The notes: a model not told the origin generated them from the letters alone. Shown: positions 16,517-22,138, counted from the stretch's first letter. The stretch is 33,264 bases of DNA from a virus (IMGVR_UViG_3300032224_000167:1-33264), one strand, 5' to 3'. Made by a program: numbers and translations.

Positions 16517-17025
16517 TTCCAATAGTCGCATCATTGCTTGGCACACTTGCCCAAAACGGGCTAGGGTTGCTGTCTAGCGCCATCCAAGCAAAAGGTAAAG
16601 AAGTAGTCGAAAACACTTTGGGCGTGAAAATTCCTGACGCACCAACCCCTGAAGATGTTGCCAAGCTGCGCCAGCTTCAATTTGAACACGAAGAACGCCT
16701 GCTGGAACTAGGGATCGAAAAAGCCAAAATGGAATTGGCTGAACTTGATCTGTTGGCAAAAGCCGCCCAGAATGACGCTGACAACATCACAGACCGCTGG
16801 CAGGCTGATATGGCATCTGATTCTTGGCTGTCCAAAAACATACGCCCTATGTCGTTAATTGCCATTTTTTTGGGATATTTCCTGTTTGCCATGATGTCTG
16901 CCTATGGTCTAAACGCAAATGAAAGTTATGTCACCTTGTTGGGAAACTGGGGGATGTTGATTATGGGCGCATACTTTGGCGGCAGGACTGTGGAAAAATT
17001 GGCTGAAATGAGGGGCAAGAAATGA
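16513..17025 (+). CDS. Holin, 3-TM GTA type
   Basis: A 170-aa protein. It has an N-terminal hydrophobic segment (IPIVASLLGTLAQNGLGLLS), a charged helical middle (EERLLELGIEKAKMELAELD), and the family signature DRWQADMASDSWLSKNIRPM, followed by two membrane helices at about 112-132 and 140-158 (GNWGMLIMGAYFGGRTVEKL). This is the layout of the GTA_holin_3TM family of holins, which open the inner membrane for the endolysin. It is coupled by ATGA overlaps to the genes on both sides, the second being the endolysin. Confidence 0.85.
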   Translation: MIPIVASLLGTLAQNGLGLLSSAIQAKGKEVVENTLGVKIPDAPTPEDVAKLRQLQFEHEERLLELGIEKAKMELAELDLLAKAAQNDADNITDRWQADMASDSWLSKNIRPMSLIAIFLGYFLFAMMSAYGLNANESYVTLLGNWGMLIMGAYFGGRTVEKLAEMRGKK

Positions 17026-17360
17026 GTTTAAACACCGAACAAGCTGCATTTCTCCTAGATGCCTGCAAGCTGATCCAATACGCCACTGAGCAGGGCTTTG
17101 TGGTCACTGGAGGGGAATTGGCTAGGACTCCTGAACAGCAAGCAATCTATTTCAAAACTGGTCGATCCAAGACCATGAACAGCATTCATTTAAAACGCTG
17201 CGCGATTGATTTGAACTTCTTCAAAAACAATCAGATCATTTGGGATAAGGCAACCATTGCGCCGTTAGGCGCTTATTGGGAAAGCCTGAATCCAAAGAAT
17301 CGCTGGGGCGGCAATTTCTCCAATCTGGTTGATTGCCCACACTTTGAACGTAACGTTTAA
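17022..17360 (+). CDS. Endolysin, M15 peptidase
   Basis: A 112-aa zinc peptidase of the M15 (VanY/L-Ala-D-Glu peptidase) family, which cuts peptidoglycan stem peptides. The metal-site motif SIHLKRCAID (H56, D63) and the second part DCPHFE (D104 catalytic, H107 metal ligand) are present, with the expected TPEQQAIYF segment before them. The length suits a single-domain phage enzyme, and no signal peptide is seen, so export should depend on the holin. Its ATG overlaps the holin stop. Its stop overlaps, tail to tail, the stop of a minus-strand microprotein. Confidence 0.92.
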   Translation: MSLNTEQAAFLLDACKLIQYATEQGFVVTGGELARTPEQQAIYFKTGRSKTMNSIHLKRCAIDLNFFKNNQIIWDKATIAPLGAYWESLNPKNRWGGNFSNLVDCPHFERNV

Positions 17361-17443
17361 TCAGCCAAAAAACACAGAATGGCGATGATGCCGCCAACGC
17401 CAATGACAGCGCCTAGAAATAAAACAATAATAATTTCAATCAT
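17357..17443 (-). CDS. 28-aa single-helix membrane microprotein
   Basis: Reading MIEIIIVLFLGAVIGVGG and continuing with eight hydrophobic residues to a final LAD, this 28-aa frame is one transmembrane helix with an acidic residue near each end. Its ATG overlaps the TGA of the preceding 57-aa gene (ATGA), the same coupling used across this operon, which supports expression. Its stop overlaps the endolysin stop on the other strand by 2 nt. It is too short for normal gene calling. Possible roles are membrane depolarisation, superinfection exclusion or modulation of a host membrane protein; none is shown. Confidence 0.55.
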   Translation of the reverse strand: MIEIIIVLFLGAVIGVGGIIAILCFLAD

Positions 17444-17613
17444 TTTTTCATTTTCCGAATAAATATGCAAAATGATGCAATAGTGTCTTGACCAAAGCCT
17501 TTCATTTTTTCGATTTCTCGCGCCACTTCTTCAAGAATTTGGTTTCTGATTAAATGAATTGATTCTTGATTGCGTTTGCGCCATAGGCTTTGTTTTTCAG
17601 GTTCTTCATTCAT
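17440..17613 (-). CDS. Small charged helical phage protein
   Basis: A 57-aa protein starting MNEEPEKQSLWRKRNQES, with a helix (RNQILEEVAREIEKMKGFG) and the ending SFCIFIRKMKK. It resembles short conserved proteins seen in other phages of this kind, with no named function. I start it at the ATG at 17613, which overlaps the TGA of the upstream gene (ATGA), rather than at a TTG four codons earlier. It is coupled likewise to the 28-aa gene downstream. Confidence 0.65.
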   Translation of the reverse strand: MNEEPEKQSLWRKRNQESIHLIRNQILEEVAREIEKMKGFGQDTIASFCIFIRKMKK

Positions 17614-17948
17614 ACGGCTATCCAAACAGTTTTAGGGGCGCAGTGGGCGTTTACAGCCTTTTGAGGGGCGTACCCGTTGCCTTTGATCAATCCTTTGCGT
17701 TTGACAATAACCGCGATAGCGCCCCATGCCCGTTTATCTGGCGGCGCTGGAAGCCCCAGATTCTCAGCATACCAACGCACATCTTCAGTCATAAACGTGC
17801 TGCCTTTGTGTTCTTGACAGTATGCCAAAAACAAATCAACAGCTTGATCCTGCCAAGTTGGATGAACCGCATTAGCGTGATCAATAGCCCGTTGAATTCC
17901 TACATCACGGGCTTTTTCAGCTTCAAAATTTAATTGAAACTGATTCAT
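17610..17948 (-). CDS. Winged-helix-like hypothetical protein
   Basis: A 112-aa protein with a helical first half (NFEAEKARDVGIQRAIDHAN, then DQAVDLFLAYCQEHKGSTFM). A helix-turn-helix-like stretch follows, TEDVRWYAENLGLPAPPDKR, then AWGAIAVIVKRKGLIKGNGY and a beta ending KTVWIAV. Such a helix-helix-hairpin pattern is common in small winged-helix phage proteins near recombination genes. It begins 2 nt after the SSB-like stop, with no clear Shine-Dalgarno, so it is probably translated by coupling. DNA binding is an inference. Confidence 0.55.
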   Translation of the reverse strand: MNQFQLNFEAEKARDVGIQRAIDHANAVHPTWQDQAVDLFLAYCQEHKGSTFMTEDVRWYAENLGLPAPPDKRAWGAIAVIVKRKGLIKGNGYAPQKAVNAHCAPKTVWIAV

Positions 17949-17950
17949 GG

Positions 17951-18199
17951 TCAGAAAGGAATATCGTTGGGCATATCGTCAAAGCCTAATTTGCGTGGCT
18001 TGTCGGTGCGTTCTTCAATGTCATAGCAATTTGCCCATCCGTTCCAGCCGCCCTCTGCCAAAGGCATTGAATCTATTTTGATTTTGAAATTGCCATTATC
18101 TTCAAATAAGCTGCCAATCGTCATGTAGCGTTTTTTCTCTTGACCCTCTTTGTTTGTGTATGTGCCAGTTACCACGGTGATGTTTTTAATTTTTTTCAT
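17951..18199 (-). CDS. SSB-like single-stranded DNA-binding protein
   Basis: An 82-aa beta-rich protein (NITVVTGTYTNKEGQEKKRY, FKIKIDSMPL, WNGWANCYDI) ending GFDDMPNDIPF. The acidic tail with final Ile-Pro-Phe is the hallmark of bacterial SSB C-termini, which recruit replication and repair enzymes. The core is much shorter than a usual OB-fold SSB (about 110 aa), with Trp and Tyr residues that could stack on bases. It lies immediately after the YqaJ exonuclease (ATGA overlap) and near the ERF annealase, where a ssDNA binder is expected. No database match was possible; the tail is the main evidence. Confidence 0.65.
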   Translation of the reverse strand: MKKIKNITVVTGTYTNKEGQEKKRYMTIGSLFEDNGNFKIKIDSMPLAEGGWNGWANCYDIEERTDKPRKLGFDDMPNDIPF

Positions 18200-18816
18200 G
18201 ATCTGCTTTCTATGTAATCGGTTAATTGTTTGACTTGGGAATCGACTTCAGCTAAAAATTTGATGACTTCAGCTTCAATCTCTGCGATATATCTATCATC
18301 ACGATCAATTCGTGCAACAAATAATTGCGCCTTTTCTGGCATTCTGGGATCGAACACACAATAATCTGCCCACTTTCTGCCTGTACACGCAAGCTGGAAT
18401 TGCATCTGGGCATAGTATTTTTGAGGAACTTTTTGGGTCAATAGGGTTTCAATCATGCCCTTGGATTCTGGGCATTTGATTTCACAAATCCCGTCATCAT
18501 TGATAAGACCGTCAGGGCTTGCGCCAGCCATTTCAATGGTAGGATGTGGCACAAAGCCTGTTTCTTGCACAAGGTATCCCTGATGCAATTCCAGAGCAGC
18601 CCGTGCAAATGGTTCTTGGTCAATCCCCCATTGCATAGCCTGCGATGTAAACCCCTCTGCTTTGGTCTTTGTGATGCGTTCCAACACCAATTGCGTGATA
18701 TAAGTTTCGCGGCTGGCGGCATAACCTGTTTTAGTTTTTGCCATTACATCTGCGACTTTGCTGGCGGTTACCTTACCCAAACGGGCGGCAAACCATTCTT
18801 CAGTTCGTTGATCCAT
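18196..18816 (-). CDS. YqaJ/lambda-Exo family exonuclease
   Basis: A 206-aa double-strand exonuclease of the YqaJ viral recombinase family. Family signatures are RTEEWFAARLGKVTAS at the N-terminus, E68 in the GIDQEPFA helix, ASPDGL with D102, and CEIKCP with E112 and K114; these form the PD-(D/E)xK active site. It would resect dsDNA to give 3' tails for the ERF annealase. It shares the leftward operon with ERF and the SSB-like gene, overlapping both neighbours (17 nt upstream, ATGA downstream). The ATG at 18816 is the natural family start. Confidence 0.93.
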   Translation of the reverse strand: MDQRTEEWFAARLGKVTASKVADVMAKTKTGYAASRETYITQLVLERITKTKAEGFTSQAMQWGIDQEPFARAALELHQGYLVQETGFVPHPTIEMAGASPDGLINDDGICEIKCPESKGMIETLLTQKVPQKYYAQMQFQLACTGRKWADYCVFDPRMPEKAQLFVARIDRDDRYIAEIEAEVIKFLAEVDSQVKQLTDYIESRS

Positions 18817-19018
18817 CTGTAATCTCCAAAGGTTGTTTTAAAAGAATAAACGTTGCCAAGTCAATTTGGCTAACTGCTTTATATGCACGTTTTCGCATAT
18901 CAGAAGTCAATCTGAACACAGCTTCATCTTTTATTGCTGCGTTCATGTGGAACTGCATCAATTCCTCAATTGCTTGTTTTGCCATCAACAAGGTATCAAG
19001 GGATATTTCGTGCTTCAT
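18800..19018 (-). CDS. Small helical protein between ERF and exonuclease
   Basis: A 72-aa mainly helical protein (HEISLDTLLMAKQAIEELMQ, then RKRAYKAVSQIDLATFILL). Its start overlaps the ERF stop (ATGA) with GGGGGA in front, and its end overlaps the exonuclease start by 17 nt, so all three are likely translated together. I do not recognise the family. Placement between recombination partners suggests an accessory role, but nothing in the sequence shows it. Confidence 0.6.
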   Translation of the reverse strand: MKHEISLDTLLMAKQAIEELMQFHMNAAIKDEAVFRLTSDMRKRAYKAVSQIDLATFILLKQPLEITDGSTN

Positions 19019-19596
19019 TTGTCCCCCAATTGTGTTTTCTTCTCATCTTTACGGGCAATGACTTTTTTCTGCCAAACTGGGTCGCCATTGGCTGCGGCAT
19101 AAGCTGCTTTGTAAGTCTTCTGGAGTTCTTCCAGCGTGGTGGTTTCATCCATTGCCGCCATCAGATCAGCCAACTGGTTTTCATTGACTGTGGATTTGAT
19201 TTCGGTGCGGCGGCTGGCGGCTATACCGTCATCATCTTCTGGGGCAAGACCAGTGGCGGCTAAAAGAGAATAACGGCGAGCATAAGTCAACGCCGAGCCA
19301 AAACCCATTGCGTCATGTTTGCTGGCAGGCACATGAAGCAAACCGCATTCAATGACTTCACCAGATTCATGAATCAGAACGGTTTCGACCATCACGCCAT
19401 CTTTGCATTCATAGGTGCGTTGAATTAAGCCTATGCCATTGTCATTTAAAGCCCCGATAACAGCTTCCACGCAAGCGGCAAGGTCAGCGTAGCGGGATTT
19501 GAAATGCGGGTTTGTCGAGGTCTTTAAAGCAGGCCCAAATGCCCTTTGTGATTTGACAAACGCTGCGGCAATTTTGTTTCCAATTGGTGTTTCCAT
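19015..19596 (-). CDS. erf: ERF-family single-strand annealing protein
   Basis: A 193-aa recombinase of the ERF family (P22 Erf type), which anneals complementary single strands and may circularise or recombine phage DNA. The signature block lies at residues 100-124: GSALTYARRYSLLAATGL followed by APEDDDG. The N-terminal part SQRAFGPALKTSTNPHFKSR and YADLAACVEAV also fits the family. I use the ATG at 19596 because AAGGA lies 7 nt upstream; an earlier in-frame start 11 codons upstream would overlap the preceding gene. The C-terminus (ATYKAAYAAANGD-like, helical) is variable in the family. Confidence 0.92.
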   Translation of the reverse strand: METPIGNKIAAAFVKSQRAFGPALKTSTNPHFKSRYADLAACVEAVIGALNDNGIGLIQRTYECKDGVMVETVLIHESGEVIECGLLHVPASKHDAMGFGSALTYARRYSLLAATGLAPEDDDGIAASRRTEIKSTVNENQLADLMAAMDETTTLEELQKTYKAAYAAANGDPVWQKKVIARKDEKKTQLGDK

Positions 19597-19604
19597 GATT
19601 TTCC

Positions 19605-19886
19605 TTAGTATGTGTAACGTGGGCCGCAAGTGACTTCCACAACGGTTTCAACCGTGTAGCCATTGATCTTGCGTTTGGCATAAATGGGGATGGCGCGAAG
19701 CCCTGATGACTCGCATTGTTTAACCCCGTCAATCACTTCATTTCTGCCCATTGGCTGGATTTGTTTATCCATGATCAATTCTTGCGTGGTGTTTTGATTC
19801 ACGGGGTCAAGGCGCTGCGAATACACGGGCGCTGGCTGCTGGCTGGCGCAACCAACCAAAAGCAAAAGTAAAAGTGCATATTTCAT
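19605..19886 (-). CDS. Small lipoprotein in recombination operon
   Basis: A 93-aa protein with a clear lipoprotein signal: MKYALLLLLLVGCASQQ, lipobox LVGC with C13 as the lipidated residue and Ala-Ser after it, compatible with outer-membrane sorting. A disordered linker (about 18-45) leads to a small domain, GRNEVIDGVKQCESSGLRA, then YAKRKINGYTVE and CGPRYTY, with two cysteines that could form a disulphide. This small domain looks familiar from aquatic phage proteins. AAGGAATCCC precedes the ATG. It is expressed with recombination genes, not lysis genes, so surface exclusion is a better guess than an outer spanin. Confidence 0.7.
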   Translation of the reverse strand: MKYALLLLLLVGCASQQPAPVYSQRLDPVNQNTTQELIMDKQIQPMGRNEVIDGVKQCESSGLRAIPIYAKRKINGYTVETVVEVTCGPRYTY

Positions 19887-19894
19887 GGGATTCC

Positions 19895-20167
19895 TTAAAA
19901 AATGTTGTTGGCTAAACCATTGATGACAAATGCAACACGCTGACGGCTGGGTGGTTCATATCCTGCGTATTCTTTGACTTCTTGTTCAATCCACTGGTAA
20001 TGCAATTTTGGAATGTCGTAAGTCACATCAACACCGTCTTTAAAAACAAAAATGTCAAAGTAACCGTCCATGTCCCAATCGTCACCCTCAGACCACGACC
20101 ATTTAACGGTCACTTCATCCCAGATCAAAAAGGTGGTGAATTCACCCTCATCGCCATCAGTTAGCAT
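19895..20167 (-). CDS. Acidic small hypothetical protein
   Basis: A 90-aa strongly acidic, Trp-rich protein (DGDEGEFTTFLIWDEVTVKW, then SEGDDWDMDGYFDIFVFKDG), with the look of a small beta-rich DNA mimic or of a host-directed inhibitor. The ATG at 20167 is chosen because GGAGGG lies 5 nt upstream and because the start overlaps the stop of the 40-aa gene. An in-frame TTG four codons earlier is embedded in that gene. The family is not recognised. Confidence 0.6.
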   Translation of the reverse strand: MLTDGDEGEFTTFLIWDEVTVKWSWSEGDDWDMDGYFDIFVFKDGVDVTYDIPKLHYQWIEQEVKEYAGYEPPSRQRVAFVINGLANNIF

Positions 20168-20283
20168 GATGCCCTCCAAACAAAAAGATCAAGCGCCACC
20201 ACCACAATGGCGGCAACAGAAACAACGTACAAGGCGACTTGCGCCCAATCGGTTGGTTTGGTGTACTTTTCAATTTCAAACAT
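20161..20283 (-). CDS. 40-aa membrane microprotein
   Basis: A 40-aa frame beginning MFEIEKYTKPTDWAQVAL with a membrane helix WAQVALYVVSVAAIVVVALD and ending LFVWRASC. AAGGA sits 7 nt before the ATG at 20283, and the TAA lies inside the start region of the next gene (ATGCTAA), which itself uses a GGAGGG located in this gene. Both signals support a real, coupled gene, below normal calling length. Likely orientation is N-terminus in the cytoplasm with a short tail outside. Function unknown. Confidence 0.6.
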   Translation of the reverse strand: MFEIEKYTKPTDWAQVALYVVSVAAIVVVALDLFVWRASC

Positions 20284-20295
20284 GGTTATTCCTTT

Positions 20296-20529
20296 TTAAT
20301 CTTGCAAAACTCTTAAATCTGGCGTTAAGCGAATTCTGTTGTTCAGTTCATCAAAGCCCCAAGCAATTGCATCTGTGACAACCCTGATTTGACGCACTTG
20401 ATTGGTTCTAAACATGGTATCGCTGGATGGGACACAGGCGCATAAATTGTTGATCCCGTTTGTTTTAGCCGTAGCTAAAAAATCCAGCATTACCATGCGT
20501 TGTTTGGCGGTCAATTTTGTGTAAGACAT
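20296..20529 (-). CDS. Small hypothetical protein
   Basis: A 77-aa protein (MSYTKLTAKQRMVMLDFLAT, then INNLCACVPSSDTMFRTNQV and RVVTDAIAWGFDELNNRI). It is helical with a basic N-terminus; no motif is recognised. AAGGAAACC is 9 nt before the ATG and is immediately preceded by a GNRA hairpin at 20545-20558. It is part of the leftward early operon. Confidence 0.6.
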   Translation of the reverse strand: MSYTKLTAKQRMVMLDFLATAKTNGINNLCACVPSSDTMFRTNQVRQIRVVTDAIAWGFDELNNRIRLTPDLRVLQD

Positions 20530-20544
20530 TTTGGTTTCCTTTAA

Positions 20545-20558
20545 GGGGCTTGCGCCCC
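20545..20558 (-). promoter_or_regulatory. GNRA hairpin before ribosome binding site, copy 2
   Basis: On the minus strand the RNA reads GGGGC, GCAA, GCCCC: a perfect 5-bp stem with a GCAA tetraloop of the GNRA class. It starts 5 nt after the stop of the 85-aa gene and ends 2-3 nt before the AAAGGAAA of the 77-aa gene. A near-identical element is at 21472-21487. There is no U-tract, so an mRNA processing, stability or translation-control element is more likely than a terminator. Confidence 0.65.
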
Positions 20559-20563
20559 ATTGA

Positions 20564-20821
20564 TTAATAATCCTCGCCTGCGCAAGCTGGTTGTGCGCCT
20601 AAGAATTGAGAGTTATATTTTCCGTTGTGATCCCAAGGTGTTTTTAAAAAACCTTGAAGATTTTCAATTGTGTTGTCGCGTCCAAGCCAAACAGATTGCT
20701 GTCTAACCCCATTTGGTTTGGTAATGGCAATAATTACGCTGCCACCATAACGACCATTAAAAACTTGATGGTTTGGCAATGCTTTAATTGCATTAATTAA
20801 TTGCTGTTCTTCTTGCGTCAT
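20564..20821 (-). CDS. Small hypothetical protein, first gene of internal transcript
   Basis: An 85-aa protein: helical start MTQEEQQLINAIKALPNHQV followed by beta strands (GGSVIIAITKPNGVRQQSVW, LGRDNTIENLQGFL). I use the ATG at 20821 because AAGGAG lies 7 nt upstream. An earlier ATG in frame at 20863 coincides with the predicted +1 of the promoter at 20870-20897 and lacks a ribosome binding site. In the duplicated leader of the LPD29 gene the matching ATG is followed at once by a stop. The family is not recognised. Confidence 0.6.
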   Translation of the reverse strand: MTQEEQQLINAIKALPNHQVFNGRYGGSVIIAITKPNGVRQQSVWLGRDNTIENLQGFLKTPWDHNGKYNSQFLGAQPACAGEDY

Positions 20822-20869
20822 CTTGATTCTCCTTAAAGACCCTATGCGAAATTGCTGGGGCATGAATGA

Positions 20870-20897
20870 ATTATAAGCTGGCTTAACACCAAGTCAA
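20870..20897 (-). promoter_or_regulatory. Internal leftward sigma70 promoter
   Basis: On the minus strand: TTGACT, 16-bp spacer, TATAAT. The predicted start is near 20863, giving a leader of about 42 nt that ends with GGGTCTTTAAGGAG. The spacer and -10 contain the operator-like palindrome at 20873-20886. Promoter, operator and leader all resemble the main leftward promoter at 22087-22115, so the module looks duplicated. Confidence 0.75.
20873..20886. promoter_or_regulatory. Operator-like site O1
   Basis: Plus strand ATAAGCTGGCTTAA, a near-palindrome with half-sites TAAG and CTTA. It differs at only two positions from the site over the cro promoter (GTAAGTTGGCTTAA, 22164). It overlaps the -10 of the internal leftward promoter, so a bound repressor should block it. 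The binding protein is presumably the Cro-like product of 22187-22339. Confidence 0.6.
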
Positions 20898-20916
20898 GCC
20901 TTTTTACAATTATTTT

Positions 20917-21231
20917 TTAGGTAGTTTCCCTAAGTTGTTCATAAAACGCCACAACTTCAGCCTTGATTTTGTCCAACTGATCCAGCACGGTTTGCTGCTG
21001 GTCGGCTACGGTTTTCTGGGTGGCGCGAATGCTTTTGCTAATTCCCCATGTCATGCGGTAATCTTTGCAAACCGTCCAATACCACATTTCACCCTCTTTG
21101 CGGCTGCCTGTCACCGAAGTAGTGATCAAGCCGCCAGAACGCTTCATGGTGGTGATGGTGATGCGGGTGGTATCGTCCAGCGCAAAAAATGATTCTGCTG
21201 TCCAGCCAAATGCACTTTGAAAAACTCTCAT
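20917..21231 (-). CDS. Hypothetical protein with C-terminal coiled coil
   Basis: A 104-aa protein. The first 60 residues are beta-rich (FQSAFGWTAESFFALDDTTR, ITITTMKRSGGLITTSVTGS) and the end is a coiled coil (QKTVADQQQTVLDQLDKIKA, then EVVAFYEQLRE). The ATG at 21231 has AGGAG 7 nt upstream, and that sequence overlaps the stop of the preceding gene; an ORF extension 29 codons upstream lacks such a signal. No family recognised. It is the last gene before the internal promoter. Confidence 0.6.
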   Translation of the reverse strand: MRVFQSAFGWTAESFFALDDTTRITITTMKRSGGLITTSVTGSRKEGEMWYWTVCKDYRMTWGISKSIRATQKTVADQQQTVLDQLDKIKAEVVAFYEQLRETT

Positions 21232-21241
21232 TTTTTTACTC

Positions 21242-21457
21242 CTAGATGTTTGCGATTTTTTTGGCGTATGCAATTGCATCTTCCAGCAAGGTGGCTGGGT
21301 AGGTGCGGCTGCCGACAATCATTTCGGCATCAGTGTCCAACAAGGTCACGGTGTAGCCTTTTTGAGTTTTGGTCACCAAAGAAGCCACGCCATCAAGAAC
21401 ATTGATAAAAGTTGCCATCTGGTTGGTGGCGGGAATTTGTGAAATTACAACTGTCAT
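21242..21457 (-). CDS. Small hypothetical protein
   Basis: A 71-aa protein (MTVVISQIPATNQMATFINV, LDGVASLVTKTQKGYTVTLL) ending in a helix, LEDAIAYAKKIANI. Mixed alpha/beta, no motif known to me. AAGGAAA is 8 nt before the ATG, directly preceded by the GNRA hairpin at 21472-21487. It is the second gene of the leftward operon, after the LPD29 gene. Confidence 0.6.
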   Translation of the reverse strand: MTVVISQIPATNQMATFINVLDGVASLVTKTQKGYTVTLLDTDAEMIVGSRTYPATLLEDAIAYAKKIANI

Positions 21458-21471
21458 GATTTTTTCCTTTA

Positions 21472-21487
21472 GGGGGCTTGCGCCCCC
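21472..21487 (-). promoter_or_regulatory. GNRA hairpin before ribosome binding site, copy 1
   Basis: Minus-strand RNA GGGGGC, GCAA, GCCCCC: a perfect 6-bp stem with a GNRA tetraloop between the LPD29 stop (6 nt away) and the CTAAAGGAAA ribosome binding site of the 71-aa gene. Flanks match copy 2 (TAATCAAT before, TAAAGGAAA after), so the whole stop-hairpin-RBS block is repeated. Confidence 0.65.
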
Positions 21488-21493
21488 AATTGA

Positions 21494-22042
21494 TTAAGCT
21501 GTCAACATACCCACTGCGCCGTATCCGTAACCGTCATCACCAAGAAAACACACACTGGCGGCGGTCGGGCTGGTCTGCGTATCGCACAAACTGATTTCTT
21601 GAACTTTTTGCAGAATTCTTCTTTCTGTTTCGTAATCCAAACCCCGTGCGATGTAAGCGCCGAAGCTGCTTTCGCACAACTCAGGCATTGCATAACCGTA
21701 ATATTCGCAAGCTGCTTGCACAGCACCCTCAAAAAACGCCATCGAATATTTCCGATTGACAAAGATGAAGTCAGCACCAAACCGAACATTCACGCCGTTC
21801 ATGCTGCTGTAATTGCTGCCTTTGTAATCGGTCATGCCATCAAAGTAGCTGCCCTCAAAGTTGCTGACAACGGACTTGACTTGTTCGTAAGTAGGGCCGT
21901 TTTGATACTTGATGTTGATGGAAGCGCCGCCGCTGTACACGCTGGAAGTGACGCTGAATTTGACGTTGGGGAATGACTCCCTGAGAGCAGCCCGAACTAA
22001 TTTTGCGGTTTCGGCACAAGAAAGATATTGAGTGTCTGACAT
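21494..22042 (-). CDS. LPD29-domain protein
   Basis: A 182-aa protein whose residues 5-75 match what I recall of large polyvalent protein associated domain 29: YLSCAETAKLVRAALRESFP, then VKFSVTSSVYSGGASINIKY, NGPTYEQVKSVVSNFEGSYF and DGMTDYKG. LPD domains are normally found in giant polyvalent proteins of mobile elements; here the domain stands alone with a helical, Tyr/Cys-rich C-terminus (ACEYYGYAMPELCESSFGAY). It is the first gene of the leftward operon, under the operator-bearing promoter, with AAGGAG before the ATG. Molecular function unknown. Confidence 0.7.
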   Translation of the reverse strand: MSDTQYLSCAETAKLVRAALRESFPNVKFSVTSSVYSGGASINIKYQNGPTYEQVKSVVSNFEGSYFDGMTDYKGSNYSSMNGVNVRFGADFIFVNRKYSMAFFEGAVQAACEYYGYAMPELCESSFGAYIARGLDYETERRILQKVQEISLCDTQTSPTAASVCFLGDDGYGYGAVGMLTA

Positions 22043-22086
22043 TTCATTTCTCCTTAAAGACCCCGAACAACTCAGGGCATGGGTGA

Positions 22087-22115
22087 ATATTAAGCCACCT
22101 TAACAGCCTTGTCAA
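22087..22115 (-). promoter_or_regulatory. Main leftward promoter (PL-like)
   Basis: Minus strand TTGACA, 17-bp spacer, TAATAT: a strong sigma70 consensus. The predicted start is near 22080, with a leader of about 38 nt containing a CCC...GGG hairpin and TTTAAGGAG. It drives the LPD29-to-28-aa operon. The operator-like site at 22090-22103 covers the -10 and part of the spacer. Confidence 0.8.
22090..22103. promoter_or_regulatory. Operator-like site O2
   Basis: TTAAGCCACCTTAA (plus strand), half-sites TTAAG and CTTAA, spanning the -10/spacer junction of the leftward promoter. It matches sites at 20873, 22125 and 22164 in half-site sequence and 14-bp size. Confidence 0.6.
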
Positions 22116-22124
22116 ATGGCATTT

Positions 22125-22138
22125 GTAAAGCCCCTTAA
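22125..22138. promoter_or_regulatory. Operator-like site O3, between divergent promoters
   Basis: GTAAAGCCCCTTAA is a weaker match to the 14-bp sites, lying between the two -35 boxes (22110-22115 and 22151-22156). A central third site between divergent promoters resembles the multi-operator arrangement of lambdoid control regions. Its lower symmetry makes it less certain than the others. Confidence 0.4.

Noticed and set aside
17357-17460. Bidirectional terminator between the converging operons
   Set aside because: Only a 5-bp TGGCG/CGCCA pairing with a long loop and no T-run is seen, so it cannot be supported.
17559-17933. 124-aa plus-strand ORF opposite the 112-aa minus gene
   Set aside because: The minus-strand gene has ATGA couplings on one side and operon context; the plus ORF has Cys/Phe/Ser-rich shadow composition and no ribosome binding site.
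18934-19263. Plus-strand ORFs opposite the ERF gene
   Set aside because: The ERF signature on the minus strand is unambiguous; these are antisense shadows.
20819-20863. Longer N-terminus (14 residues) for the 85-aa gene
   Set aside because: Its ATG coincides with the predicted transcript start and has no ribosome binding site, while AAGGAG marks the ATG at 20821. The parallel leader upstream of LPD29 has a stop two codons after the same ATG.
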